From positions 1 to 64,000 of IMG/VR virus record IMGVR_UViG_3300028410_000010: 64,000 bases of DNA; one strand, given 5' to 3'. This document shows positions 18,675 through 27,693 of the stretch, one piece after another. Under the pieces are notes generated by a model, which was not told the origin of the DNA, ran no database searches, and saw nothing but the letters and a program-made list of their open reading frames with translations. This stretch comes from a virus. The translations under genes were made by a program, and so were the position numbers. The first letter of the stretch is position 1; the number at the start of each line of letters is the position of its first letter.

Positions 18675-21484
18675 TGGCATTTGACTTCCAGCAGCTATCT
18701 GAAGCTGTTTTACAACTTAAAAAATACTACGAGATCGAAGGTCGAGACGATGTTATACGTCAAGCTGTAAACTCTACAACTAGGGATAACAGTGCATCAA
18801 ACAAAGCTATTGATTTCTTTTTGAACGTAATTGAAGGCGGAAAGAGAATTGACGAGATCATCAAAGACATTAAGCAGCTTGACGATAATGATGTAAAAGA
18901 ACTTGGAAACAGTTTGCTAATTTGGTACGAAGCAGATAGGAGTAATCTTCCCCTTGTTGTTAACTACCAACAAGAGACCGGGAAAGAAGGCACGATCAAT
19001 GAAATGGCAGGTGATGTTGTCAATACACATAGATCAAGCGCAAACAAAAGCACAACATCTGTATCTATCATTCAGGTACTTCCGGCAAACATTACGCCTG
19101 CATCTAGATTTTCTGATGCGTGTGCGCTCTTTTTAACAGCGATCCCGACCGTTGAAATGTCGCGTGCGATGCCTCATTTAGACATTAAAATGCTTTCACC
19201 GAATAAACCACTAGACTCATCTGGCAAACTTCAGGGATTGTCAATCAATAAGTTTCTTGTTGGAAACAATCCGATAACTTCTGAGAAGTCGGCAGCAATA
19301 ATTAATGCTTCATCAGTCACACAAAATACTCTTGATGGAGAGCGTGACTTTACGAGTGCAGGAATGGAGATTTTTACTTCTCCACAAACTCTAGTGCCAG
19401 GAAATGACTCATTTGAAACAAACATCGGCAATCGATCATCTCCCATTATTGATAAGTTTCGCCCATTTTTGTCAATTAAAAGCTTTGAATTAGAAGTTGT
19501 ACCTACATTTGGCATGTTATCGTACAAAACAGCTAAGCTTCAACTAGTTTTACACGATAGATCAAGACTTGGAGAGATTGCTGACTTAGTTAGGCCCGAT
19601 CTATATAGCGCTGTTGAACTCTTAATTGAATATGGATGGAGTCACCCTGATAACACTGGAAATAATGCATACGGTCTGCTCATTAACAGTATGAGAACGC
19701 GTGAAAAGTACGGTGTAATGAACTCTTCATTTACATTCGATGATAGCGGACAAGTAAACGTCACAGTTGAGCTCTTTATGAAAGGTGTGACGGACTTTTC
19801 GACTTCAAAGATTGCAGAAACTAAAGAAACCGCTGATCTCGTTAACCAGATTGAAAATCTAACACGTGCTATTTCAAACATAAAGAATAACACGATGAGA
19901 AGTGCAAGTGTTAAAGAAATAAGAGGAACAACACTCTTAGATTCGACTTCTGACACAACATCAGCCTTGAATCTTAGTAAAGATGCCAAAAAAGCTATTG
20001 ACAAATACCTTTCTGACTCAAGAAATGGTGACATAGAGTCTGACGGAAAGCTCTTAAGGGACAGCTTAGTAGGTTTATACGGTACAGACGGGACTGATGG
20101 TGAAGATGGTGCTGTTGGACAGTTAAATTCGACTTTAGATGATTCTTTTAGAAGAAAACTAGCTGCAATTAAGGGAAAAGACACAATAGATCCTCCATTG
20201 TTTTATTTGAATCAATTTTTTGATCAAATTGGGAACCCTCTCGAGTCTGGGTATGTTTCATTTGCTAAATTGTTGCTTTTGTTTGTTGGAGAGCCTCTTG
20301 CATCAACTGCAAAGTTTGACGAAGTCCAGATCTTGTTCTACTCTTTCAATTCTGGAGCCGGAGCAATGAGAACGTCAAATATCGGGTCTTTCCCAATCGA
20401 TATATCGGACTTTTCGACAAATTTCCAGAAAAACATCGAATCACGCGGAAGATTTAACATTACCTTGTCAGAATTTGTCGAATATGTTGCAAATAACTTT
20501 ATTGATGACATTTCTAACGATGCTTATGGAATTTCTAATAACATTGAGTTCGATTTGACTACAAAGTTCAAAAATGGTGAAAGGCAGCCCCCACAAGACG
20601 CAGATGACGACATTACAATTCTAAACTCATCAATTTCTAAGAGAATGAAGGCTCTTGGTATCCCAGATGGTGAATTTTTGATGCCTGAGATCTCAATGTA
20701 CATTGAGACTGTTCCTTTGGGATCAAGTGAGTCTGCAGAGCGATTTGTAGGTGACAGCGGACCTTCTCTTCTTAAGATTCATATAACAGACAAGCAATCT
20801 TCTCCACATTTAGGGTTTAAGAAACTTTTAGACGCGATGTTAGACAAAAACCTCGGCACTTTTGGTGAGCCAAGTGCCGGAAGCAACGTTGAAGACTTGA
20901 CTAAGCAAACTGAGTTGGCGAAATCTGTCTTGCAAGCTGCATCGACTCCGACAGAAGATGGTGGACCAGGCCTGATTGAAGAAATCACTCGTGGAAGTCA
21001 CACATATAAGCTTACAGACACCGCAACACCATCAGGAATCAAAAAGTTCATAGCAAAAAGTGCTCCAACAATCAGATATGGTAATTCTACATCAAATATC
21101 AAACAAATATCAGTACAAAGTTTACAAGATCCAGCTTTGAACACTGTTCATATGCAGAGAGCTGGATTAATTGACACGTCACAGGCTCCAGGAGTGGATG
21201 GTGAGATTGTACCTATGCAAATGCTGCCTACAGAGCTGTCAATGGACACTATGGGTTGCCCGCTTATGAACTTCGGGCAACAATTATTCATAGATCTTGA
21301 CACAGGTACGACTGTAGATAACATATACGGCATAGTAGGCCTCACGCATAAGCTCGAGTCCGGGAATTTTGAATCTTCTTTTAAAATGATCAATATTGAC
21401 GCATACGGAAAATTCCGATCTTCAATAAATTCTATTCAGTCAGCAATCTCTATACTTAATAAAGATATTGCAGATGGAGAATGA
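18674..21484 (+). CDS. Large baseplate structural protein
   Basis: 936 residues. Recognisable blocks are FLSIKSFELEVVPTFGMLSY near residue 265, AVELLIEYGWSHPDNTGNNA near residue 315, and FTFDDSGQVNVTVELFMKGV near residue 355. The C-terminus has DTGTTVDNIYGIVGLTHKLE and NFESSFKM, similar to beta-barrel baseplate hub proteins. The middle contains acidic, disordered-looking stretches. It is the last gene of the tail block; its stop is 31 bases before the family A polymerase. Baseplate hub is the most likely role, from blocks and synteny with the LysM-like gene. Confidence 0.55.
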   Translation: MAFDFQQLSEAVLQLKKYYEIEGRDDVIRQAVNSTTRDNSASNKAIDFFLNVIEGGKRIDEIIKDIKQLDDNDVKELGNSLLIWYEADRSNLPLVVNYQQETGKEGTINEMAGDVVNTHRSSANKSTTSVSIIQVLPANITPASRFSDACALFLTAIPTVEMSRAMPHLDIKMLSPNKPLDSSGKLQGLSINKFLVGNNPITSEKSAAIINASSVTQNTLDGERDFTSAGMEIFTSPQTLVPGNDSFETNIGNRSSPIIDKFRPFLSIKSFELEVVPTFGMLSYKTAKLQLVLHDRSRLGEIADLVRPDLYSAVELLIEYGWSHPDNTGNNAYGLLINSMRTREKYGVMNSSFTFDDSGQVNVTVELFMKGVTDFSTSKIAETKETADLVNQIENLTRAISNIKNNTMRSASVKEIRGTTLLDSTSDTTSALNLSKDAKKAIDKYLSDSRNGDIESDGKLLRDSLVGLYGTDGTDGEDGAVGQLNSTLDDSFRRKLAAIKGKDTIDPPLFYLNQFFDQIGNPLESGYVSFAKLLLLFVGEPLASTAKFDEVQILFYSFNSGAGAMRTSNIGSFPIDISDFSTNFQKNIESRGRFNITLSEFVEYVANNFIDDISNDAYGISNNIEFDLTTKFKNGERQPPQDADDDITILNSSISKRMKALGIPDGEFLMPEISMYIETVPLGSSESAERFVGDSGPSLLKIHITDKQSSPHLGFKKLLDAMLDKNLGTFGEPSAGSNVEDLTKQTELAKSVLQAASTPTEDGGPGLIEEITRGSHTYKLTDTATPSGIKKFIAKSAPTIRYGNSTSNIKQISVQSLQDPALNTVHMQRAGLIDTSQAPGVDGEIVPMQMLPTELSMDTMGCPLMNFGQQLFIDLDTGTTVDNIYGIVGLTHKLESGNFESSFKMINIDAYGKFRSSINSIQSAISILNKDIADGE

Positions 21485-21515
21485 ACAAAAATTATTTGAA
21501 CTGTAATTTTGATAT

Positions 21516-22742
21516 GTGAAAATTTGCATACATAAAAAATTGCTAGGAACTGATCAGCATCTCATTGTTGATCAGCAAGAGAACACATTTACGTGGTCAA
21601 ACAGATCAGAAACTGATCTCTGGACTATCGGTGATAAGTCGTGTCTTCTCTCAATATCAGCACTAAGTGAAGCTATGAGAAAAAAGATCTCACTTTCACC
21701 TGGTGGAAAATGGGATAGACAGTTTTTTGAGATATACGATGTTGATACCATGGATCAAGTTCCGATTAATGTTCCGTGGTCAAAAATCTTACCACCTGAT
21801 GTTTTTAAAGGTTACGTCAAGAGTGTCATCCAGAAAGCACAGGAAGTTTTTGAAGATGAAAATGCTAAAACATATTCTGAAACGCTTAAAAACACTAGAA
21901 ACAGCCTTCTGAATCTTAAAAGAGCATCAATTGACGTATCTTTATGGTCTGCTAATAAGAATGGATCAGATAACGGTCAGAAAAGTACTGTAGAATCTTT
22001 CAGACCGGACGCTGATGGTTTTGCACAACCCATCGTCTACAAAAAGGGTGACGCAACAGGAAGGCTTTCAATAGAATCGGGACCAAAAATCTTGCATCTA
22101 AAGAAAGAATACAGAAATATGATCAAAAGCAGATGGGAAGGAGGCAGAATACTTCAGGCAGACTATGTTTCACTTGAGCCCAGAATTCTGCTATCTCTTG
22201 TTGGAAAAACACCTGATGACGATGTATACACACATGTCATGAATACAGCATTGAAAGATGTCGACATAACACGAAAAGAAGCAAAGATCATTGTAATGGG
22301 CGTCTTGTATGGTATCGGTGATACCAAACTACAGAGCATGCTGGGCTCAACCATTAACGCATCAGTTGTAATGTCAAAAGTCAAGGAGCACTTTAACGTA
22401 AGTGCCCTGGAATACAAGCTAAAAAAAGAATATGACGAGTGTGGATTTGTTAGAAATCATTATGGAAGAATCCTGAATCCATCTAGAAGTGACGGCCCGG
22501 GACTCATCAGCTACCATGTTCAGTCAACTGGAGTCGATCTAGCATTGCAAGGGTTCAATAAGCTAATCAAGCACATCCAGAAGTACAGCATCAAAGTTGC
22601 TCCTATTATGATTATTCACGATGCAATTCTGCTTGATGTACATCCAGAAGTAGATGAATATACTTTAAATGAGATAATTCAACAAGGCACTCAGATAGAG
22701 GGTTTTGACAACAACTTTCCCATGGAAGTCAAAGATGCTTAA
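21516..22742 (+). CDS. Compact family A DNA polymerase
   Basis: 408 residues from GTG 21516. Polymerase landmarks are complete: TGRLSI near residue 181, motif A ADYVSLEPRIL (215-225, catalytic D216), motif B RKEAKIIVMGVLYG (253-266), HVQSTGVD (334-341) and motif C IIHDAILLD (366-374, catalytic D369). Motif C reads HDA where most family members have HDE. No 3'-5' or 5'-3' exonuclease domain is present and the thumb region is short, so it is near the minimum size for the fold. It overlaps an HD-domain gene. A separate DnaE polymerase lies at 43318, so this enzyme may have a special role such as repair, primer removal or synthesis with unusual nucleotides. Confidence 0.85.
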   Translation: MKICIHKKLLGTDQHLIVDQQENTFTWSNRSETDLWTIGDKSCLLSISALSEAMRKKISLSPGGKWDRQFFEIYDVDTMDQVPINVPWSKILPPDVFKGYVKSVIQKAQEVFEDENAKTYSETLKNTRNSLLNLKRASIDVSLWSANKNGSDNGQKSTVESFRPDADGFAQPIVYKKGDATGRLSIESGPKILHLKKEYRNMIKSRWEGGRILQADYVSLEPRILLSLVGKTPDDDVYTHVMNTALKDVDITRKEAKIIVMGVLYGIGDTKLQSMLGSTINASVVMSKVKEHFNVSALEYKLKKEYDECGFVRNHYGRILNPSRSDGPGLISYHVQSTGVDLALQGFNKLIKHIQKYSIKVAPIMIIHDAILLDVHPEVDEYTLNEIIQQGTQIEGFDNNFPMEVKDA

Positions 22743-23337
22743 AGAAGACAAGATTGAAAGTAACTACAACACATTTCTTAAACTGTGTAAAAGTACAAAC
22801 ATTAAGCAGCAACCAGACAGAGCAGAAAAGCTACTTCACCTCTTAGAGCATTTTGGTGATAGGCTTGTGCTTTGCCCTGCATCATCAAAAGAAAGATTTC
22901 ATGCTGCTTATCCTGGCGGACTAGTTGATCACTCACTTAGAGTTTTAGCTAATGCACAAAAGATCTGTAAATCATTTGGTTACAAAATAGACTCTGAATC
23001 CTTGATTATGGCATGCCTTTTCCATGATTTCGGAAAGATCGGCGATTTGACCGATGACTACTACGAATATCAGGACAATGAATGGCGAAGAGATAACCTT
23101 GGAGAGTTCTACAAGATTAACTACGACATGCAGAAGATGCCTAATGCAGAAAGAGGACTTTGGCTGCTGCAGCATTTTGGTGTCTACCTAACACTTGACG
23201 AGTGGATTGCAATCAGAACAAATGATGGACCAATCGCAGAAGAAAACAGGTACTACATGATGCATGAACCGACACTAGCACTTATAGTTCAGACAGCTGA
23301 TCGACATGCTTGTCAAGAAGAGAAAGCTATGAGATAG
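22735..23337 (+). CDS. HD-domain phosphohydrolase
   Basis: 200 residues if started at ATG 22735, which overlaps the polymerase stop; an earlier in-frame ATG at 22705 lies within the polymerase gene and has no better ribosome site. HD-superfamily residues: GGLVDHSLRV (first His), LFHDFGK (His-Asp pair) and a final TADRHA (Asp). The AYPGGLxDHSLRV form resembles YhaM-type and phage HD proteins more than YfbR. Metal-dependent hydrolysis of a nucleotide or RNA phosphodiester is expected. Overlap with the family A polymerase suggests a joint role, as in phages where a dATP-specific HD enzyme (DatZ) accompanies a family A polymerase; that parallel is inference. Confidence 0.75.
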   Translation: MLKEDKIESNYNTFLKLCKSTNIKQQPDRAEKLLHLLEHFGDRLVLCPASSKERFHAAYPGGLVDHSLRVLANAQKICKSFGYKIDSESLIMACLFHDFGKIGDLTDDYYEYQDNEWRRDNLGEFYKINYDMQKMPNAERGLWLLQHFGVYLTLDEWIAIRTNDGPIAEENRYYMMHEPTLALIVQTADRHACQEEKAMR

Positions 23338-23346
23338 TTACTAACT

Positions 23347-24360
23347 ATGCGTATAAAGAAAGAGTCAAGAAGTGCTTCGCCAGGTAAAGCCTTAGGCAAA
23401 CCAATAGTCAAGAATTTTGATCCACCGAGATCAGCTTGGTTATCAGGAGCTGGAGGCTCACCCTCTGCTTCTGTTGATACAACAATGAGTCAAATTTCTC
23501 AACAAAATGTCGGTCAAGAGCCTACTTATACAGGTGAGGGAGAAGACTCCGAAGAGGCAGAATGCGGCTGTAATAGCATGATGCGTTGTAGGTGTCCAAA
23601 AAAGAGTATTGTTTTGGATGAAGCACTTTTAAGAGTCTATATACGTGAAGCTTTTGTACACGAACTTAGTGTTAGTGATGCTACGAAAGGTATTTCACAC
23701 TTTGCACTTGATGTTTGCGGAATTGCAGCAGACTTAACTGGTGTCGGCGCTGGAGTTGGAGCAGCATGTGACGCTACAAATGCTATAGCATATGCAGTTG
23801 AAGGCGAAAATCTTCTAGCAGCATTTTCTCTTGTGTCTACGATACCAGCTATTGGTGATGTACTAGGAAAAGGTGGAAAGATCGCCAACTGGTTGCTGAA
23901 GACGTTTCCAAAGGCATCTAAGCAAGCAACTAAACACGGTCCTAAAGTCATTCAAAAAATTAAGATGGCTAAAGAAACACTGCGTAGAAATGAATCCATG
24001 ATCAATAAACTTTTTGACGAGATTCAAGAGGATCCAAAGCTCGAAAAGTTGCACCCATTCGTTCCAAAAATGCAGAGTGCACTTAACGCATTCATAGGCG
24101 AATCCTTCGAAGAAAAGAGCGCTATGAGTCAGTCAAACAAACAACAAGAAGCCACGTCAAGAAGACTTCAGGCTCTTATTCGTGAAACTGTAATAGATGA
24201 AGATGAAGAAGAAGAAACCGATGATGATCTCGATGAATTTTCTGGCGCCGGTGCAGTAGCCGGAGCAACCTTACCTCTCGGTGCTGCTACCCCATCTTTT
24301 GGAAGAAAGAGGAAGAAAAAAGGTAGCGAAACTAAGGGCTTTAAATATACACATGGATGA
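23347..24360 (+). CDS. Protein with pretoxin-like hydrophobic domain and two IREA-type helices
   Basis: 337 residues. Residues about 105-185 are hydrophobic and small-residue rich: FALDVCGIAADLTGVGAGVG, then NAIAYAVEGENLLAAFSLVS and TIPAIGDVLGKGGKIANWL. This resembles the region found ahead of polymorphic toxin domains (PT-TG type). Just before it is VLDEALLRVYIREAFVHEL and near residue 278 RRLQALIRETVIDE, both of the helix type shared by many proteins here. A CGCNSMMRCRCPKK cluster precedes them. The C-terminus is acidic then basic (GRKRKKKG). No toxin domain is visible. A virion protein ejected into the cell or membrane-active is a reasonable guess. Confidence 0.55.
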   Translation: MRIKKESRSASPGKALGKPIVKNFDPPRSAWLSGAGGSPSASVDTTMSQISQQNVGQEPTYTGEGEDSEEAECGCNSMMRCRCPKKSIVLDEALLRVYIREAFVHELSVSDATKGISHFALDVCGIAADLTGVGAGVGAACDATNAIAYAVEGENLLAAFSLVSTIPAIGDVLGKGGKIANWLLKTFPKASKQATKHGPKVIQKIKMAKETLRRNESMINKLFDEIQEDPKLEKLHPFVPKMQSALNAFIGESFEEKSAMSQSNKQQEATSRRLQALIRETVIDEDEEEETDDDLDEFSGAGAVAGATLPLGAATPSFGRKRKKKGSETKGFKYTHG

Positions 24361-24429
24361 GCATATAGAATATAATTAAGAAAAGGAGTCGACACCTATA
24401 GACAAAAACGAGCATACAAAATTAAAAAC

Positions 24430-24458
24430 TTGAACAATTACAAAAAAAATAAGATAAT
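24430..24458 (+). promoter_or_regulatory. Promoter of the gp32-like gene
   Basis: TTGAAC (24430-24435), 17-base spacer, GATAAT (24453-24458), 39 bases before the ATG, in an A-rich leader. The ribosome site is TTTGGAG at about 24482-24489. A further TATAAT at 24371-24376 has no good -35. This is one of three TTGAAC promoters in the window. Confidence 0.6.
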
Positions 24459-24496
24459 AAGACATCCAATAGAAATTTGGAATTTGGAGACAAAAA

Positions 24497-25306
24497 ATGG
24501 CAGTTGATTTTGAAGCAATCCGCAAGAAGCTAGGACAACTTTCTGGCAACAATAGACGCAAGAACTCTTTCTGGCGTCCTGATACTGACACTGACTACAC
24601 TGTGCGAATTCTACCGTTCAGTGATAATGATGGCCAGCCTTTTAAGGAGCGTCACTTCTACTACAACATTGGTAAGAACCGCGGCTTGCTCGCTCCTTAC
24701 CAGTTCGACAAGCCTGATCCTTTCCAGGAGTTGATTACGAAGCTTCGCGATGAAGGTGCTGCAGGATCTAAGGAATCTTACGAACTTGCAAAGAAGCTCT
24801 ACCCTAAGATGAGAGCATATGCTGCAGTAATTGTCAGAGGCGAAGAGTCAGAAGGTCCGCGTCTATGGTCTTTTGGAAAGACTGTGTATCAGCAACTTCT
24901 AAACATCATGATTGATGAAGATTATGGAGATATTACAGATCCACTTAGTGGCCGAGATATCAAGATCAAGGTGACAAAACCAGAGGGCCAGCAATGGGCT
25001 AAGACTGAGGTCCTTCCTCGAGGAAAGCAGACTAAGTTGTCTGGTGATGCTGAGCAGGTTGAAAAGTGGGTTGAAGAAATTCCATCACTAGACGACATCT
25101 ATCAGCTTAAGTCCTACGACGTGCTTGCCAAGATTATCAATGATTGGCTCAGTGATGACGAAGACTCTGAAGATGACACTGGAACCGAGAGATCTGGAAA
25201 GACTGACGCCAGCGACAGTTCTGACGATGATGACGATTCGAGTGAGTCCACAGGTGAGGCACATGCCAACATCGACGACGCATTCAAGACCCTCATGAAA
25301 GACTAA
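24497..25306 (+). CDS. gp32-like single-stranded DNA-binding protein
   Basis: 269 residues. The N-terminus MAVDFEAIRKKLGQLSG followed by FWRP and DYTVRILPF is typical of T4-type gp32, and RHFYYNIG plus the GLLAPYQF block form the OB-fold core. The C-terminal 60 residues are strongly acidic (DDEDSEDD, SSDDDDDSSE), the tail through which gp32 recruits replication partners, ending in a short amphipathic helix (IDDAFKTLMKD). The zinc-binding Cys/His cluster of T4 gp32 is absent; the protein has no cysteine. It has its own promoter and terminator, suiting a highly expressed protein. Confidence 0.85.
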   Translation: MAVDFEAIRKKLGQLSGNNRRKNSFWRPDTDTDYTVRILPFSDNDGQPFKERHFYYNIGKNRGLLAPYQFDKPDPFQELITKLRDEGAAGSKESYELAKKLYPKMRAYAAVIVRGEESEGPRLWSFGKTVYQQLLNIMIDEDYGDITDPLSGRDIKIKVTKPEGQQWAKTEVLPRGKQTKLSGDAEQVEKWVEEIPSLDDIYQLKSYDVLAKIINDWLSDDEDSEDDTGTERSGKTDASDSSDDDDDSSESTGEAHANIDDAFKTLMKD

Positions 25307-25340
25307 TCGCAGTTCTACTGACAGGCTATAAATGAAATCA

Positions 25341-25380
25341 GGGGACATGGCACAAAATGCCATGTCCCCTTGTACTTTTT
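25341..25380 (+). terminator. Strong terminator after the gp32-like gene
   Basis: GGGGACATGGCA and TGCCATGTCCCC form a perfect 12-bp stem with loop CAAAA, followed by TTGTAC and five T. It ends the SSB transcript 35 bases after the stop codon. Confidence 0.85.
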
Positions 25381-25418
25381 AAACAGATAGAGAATAATAT
25401 AACAAGAGGAGAATCTCA

Positions 25419-26720
25419 ATGGCTAGAAAGAAAAAGAAGGCACTAGAGCAAGAAGATGTCGACATTAAGGACTTTACGTCTTCGCTAATCAAGGATCTAA
25501 ACAGAGAAAGCGGTGACATGGTTGCCTACAACCTTTCACTTGATCAGTCACCGACACATGTTAAGCGATGGATCTCAACTGGTAGTAAGCTTCTTGACTA
25601 TATCGTTTCAAACATTCCAAACGGCGGCCTGCCAGAAGGTAGAATTGTTGAGATTTTTGGTGATCCGAGTATTGGTAAGTCACACGTTGCTGCACAGATC
25701 TGCAGAGGTGCCCAACAGATGGGAGGTCTTGCTGTATACATTGACACTGAAAATGCTACAAGTCCTGAAAACCTCGGCTTGCTAGGTGTCAACATAGCTG
25801 ACAAGTTTGTCTACGTGTCAGAACACTGTACAGAAAATGTTATGAGCATTGCTGAACAAACAATGCTCAAAGCACGTAGTATGAAGAAGGATGTTCCTAT
25901 TATTATTGTCTGGGACTCTGTCGCAGCGTCTTCACCAAAGGCTGAACTCGATGGTGAATATGACGACAACTCCATCGGTCTTCAGGCAAGAACAATCTCA
26001 AAGGGTATGAGAAAGATCACGGGAGCAATTGGCGACAACAACGTCCTGTTCGTAATCTTAAATCAGACACGAACAAAGATTGGCGTAATGTATGGTGATC
26101 CTACGACTACATCGGGAGGAAAAGCTATTCCTTTCCACTCTTCAGTTCGAATTCAATTACTCGGAGGTCAGAAGCTAAAGAATGATTACGATGAGATCGT
26201 AGGCATTAGAGTCCTTGCAAAGACAATTAAGAACAAGGTTGCACCACCCTTTAGAAAAGTCGAATTTGAGATTCACTTTGGATACGGCATCAAAGAGCAC
26301 GAGCAAATCTATGAGATGCTTAAGGGACATGGGCCAGATCTAATCGGTGACCACATTATAGGATTTGGTGGGTCCGGTGCTTGGAAGAAGATGATTGTCA
26401 TTCCTAAATCTAAAGTTGACATTGAAGACTTCAAGTTTGACAAAAAGTCAAATAAGTACAAATGGCCGACAAAGGAAGAGTTTAAGAAGCTACAGCTAGA
26501 TGAAAATGCAATCATCTCGAAGCCGTTCTATTCGAAAGACTTCGACCAGATCATCAGGGATCCAGAAACAGCACCCTGGGTTGATAAGCTGCTTCAGAAG
26601 GTCATGCTAAGAGTCATGCAGGGTAATCCCGACATAAACGCTGAATCTTACATCGAAATGTCTTCACTTGCAGATGAAATTGGAACGGCACTTGTTGACG
26701 ATATAAACCCAGAGGACTGA
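25419..26720 (+). CDS. uvsX: UvsX / RecA-like recombinase
   Basis: 433 residues. Walker A GDPSIGKS (81-88), Walker B PIIIVWDSVAA (160-170), and the RecA-type blocks VYIDTENA and LFVILNQTRTKIGVM. A lysine-rich start is followed by the conserved ISTGSKLLDYIV and GGLPEGRIVEIFG. As in T4, UvsX would form filaments on gp32-covered ssDNA for strand exchange and recombination-dependent replication; its neighbours SSB, exonuclease and helicase fit that role. The C-terminus is acidic. Ribosome site: AAGAGGAGAA before ATG. Confidence 0.88.
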   Translation: MARKKKKALEQEDVDIKDFTSSLIKDLNRESGDMVAYNLSLDQSPTHVKRWISTGSKLLDYIVSNIPNGGLPEGRIVEIFGDPSIGKSHVAAQICRGAQQMGGLAVYIDTENATSPENLGLLGVNIADKFVYVSEHCTENVMSIAEQTMLKARSMKKDVPIIIVWDSVAASSPKAELDGEYDDNSIGLQARTISKGMRKITGAIGDNNVLFVILNQTRTKIGVMYGDPTTTSGGKAIPFHSSVRIQLLGGQKLKNDYDEIVGIRVLAKTIKNKVAPPFRKVEFEIHFGYGIKEHEQIYEMLKGHGPDLIGDHIIGFGGSGAWKKMIVIPKSKVDIEDFKFDKKSNKYKWPTKEEFKKLQLDENAIISKPFYSKDFDQIIRDPETAPWVDKLLQKVMLRVMQGNPDINAESYIEMSSLADEIGTALVDDINPED

Positions 26721-26721
26721 C

Positions 26722-27684
26722 ATGAAAAAAGAGAGACCCATCCTCCTAGTTGACGCGATGAACTTGTTTGTTAGACACTTTGTTGCAAATCCATCAATGA
26801 GTTCAAAAGGTGAGCCTGCGGGCGGCCTTGTTGGATTCTTAAGGAACCTACAGAATGTAGTTAGTGCAACAACTCCGTCTAGAGTCATTGTCATCTGGGA
26901 GGGTGGCGGATCTCAAAGAAAGAGAAAGATATTTCCGGACTACAAGTCTAAAAGGAGGCCTCAAAAACTCAATAGATTCTACGACGAAGATATACCAAAT
27001 ACAGTAGGCAACAGAAACTGGCAGATTGAAACAATCATCAGTACACTACGTCATGTACCAGTCCAGCAGATTTACGTTGACAACTGTGAAGCTGATGATG
27101 TGATCGGTTATCTGTGTAAAAACACTTTTAACGACGTGGAAAAAGTAATCTTGTCATCAGATAAAGATTTTTATCAACTCATCGACAAAAAGACAAAAAT
27201 ATATTCACCTACAAGCAAGAAGTACATTCAGACTGAAGATGTCTTAGAGCGTTTCAATATACATCCTAACAATTTTTGCACTGCAAAAGCATTTTGTGGA
27301 GATCCCTCAGACAACGTGCCTGGTATTAAAAGTGTAGGCTTCAAATCACTAGTCAAAAGATTTCCTCAACTAAGTAATTTGGAAGATGTGTCAGTTAGCG
27401 ATATAGTTAAAGAAGCTAAAGAAAAATGCACAGAAAAGAGTCCCAAGATATTGACACGAATAGCTGAGGGCGAAGAAGTTGCACGGAGAAATTGGAAACT
27501 TATGTACCTCGACATTGGATCACTATCTGGAAGACAGGTTAAAAAGATTGAACACACTTGCAATACTTTTGAGCCTAAATGGGATAAAATAGGATTGTTA
27601 CGAAAATTAGTTAAAAGTGGATTGACAACTTTTGACGGAGAACGTTTCTTTTTCACTTTTTCTTTCGTACTCAAATCTAACTAA
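26722..27684 (+). CDS. 5'-3' exonuclease / RNase H (T4 rnh-like, FEN family)
   Basis: 320 residues starting two bases after uvsX. PIN/FEN landmarks: ILLVDAMNLFVRHF (first Asp), VIVIWEGGGSQRKRK, YVDNCEADDVIGYL (acidic cluster), VILSSDKDFYQLI, and a helix-hairpin-helix with FCGDPSDNVPGIKSVGFKSL. T4 Rnh of the same fold removes RNA primers and nearby DNA; this protein probably does so during lagging-strand maturation. It lies between recombinase and helicase genes. The C-terminal 100 residues are less conserved and helical. Confidence 0.8.
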   Translation: MKKERPILLVDAMNLFVRHFVANPSMSSKGEPAGGLVGFLRNLQNVVSATTPSRVIVIWEGGGSQRKRKIFPDYKSKRRPQKLNRFYDEDIPNTVGNRNWQIETIISTLRHVPVQQIYVDNCEADDVIGYLCKNTFNDVEKVILSSDKDFYQLIDKKTKIYSPTSKKYIQTEDVLERFNIHPNNFCTAKAFCGDPSDNVPGIKSVGFKSLVKRFPQLSNLEDVSVSDIVKEAKEKCTEKSPKILTRIAEGEEVARRNWKLMYLDIGSLSGRQVKKIEHTCNTFEPKWDKIGLLRKLVKSGLTTFDGERFFFTFSFVLKSN

Positions 27685-27693
27685 GAGGTCAAT

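Noticed and set aside
19642-20184. 180-codon reverse frame inside a baseplate gene
   Set aside because: Antisense of a continuous plus-strand protein; no start signal.
22705-22734. Upstream ATG for the HD protein
   Set aside because: Lies within the polymerase gene without a better ribosome site; ATG 22735 overlapping the polymerase stop fits the tight gene packing.
25326-25334. TATAAATG resembling a T4 late promoter
   Set aside because: Not the exact TATAAATA box and followed at once by a strong terminator rather than a gene.
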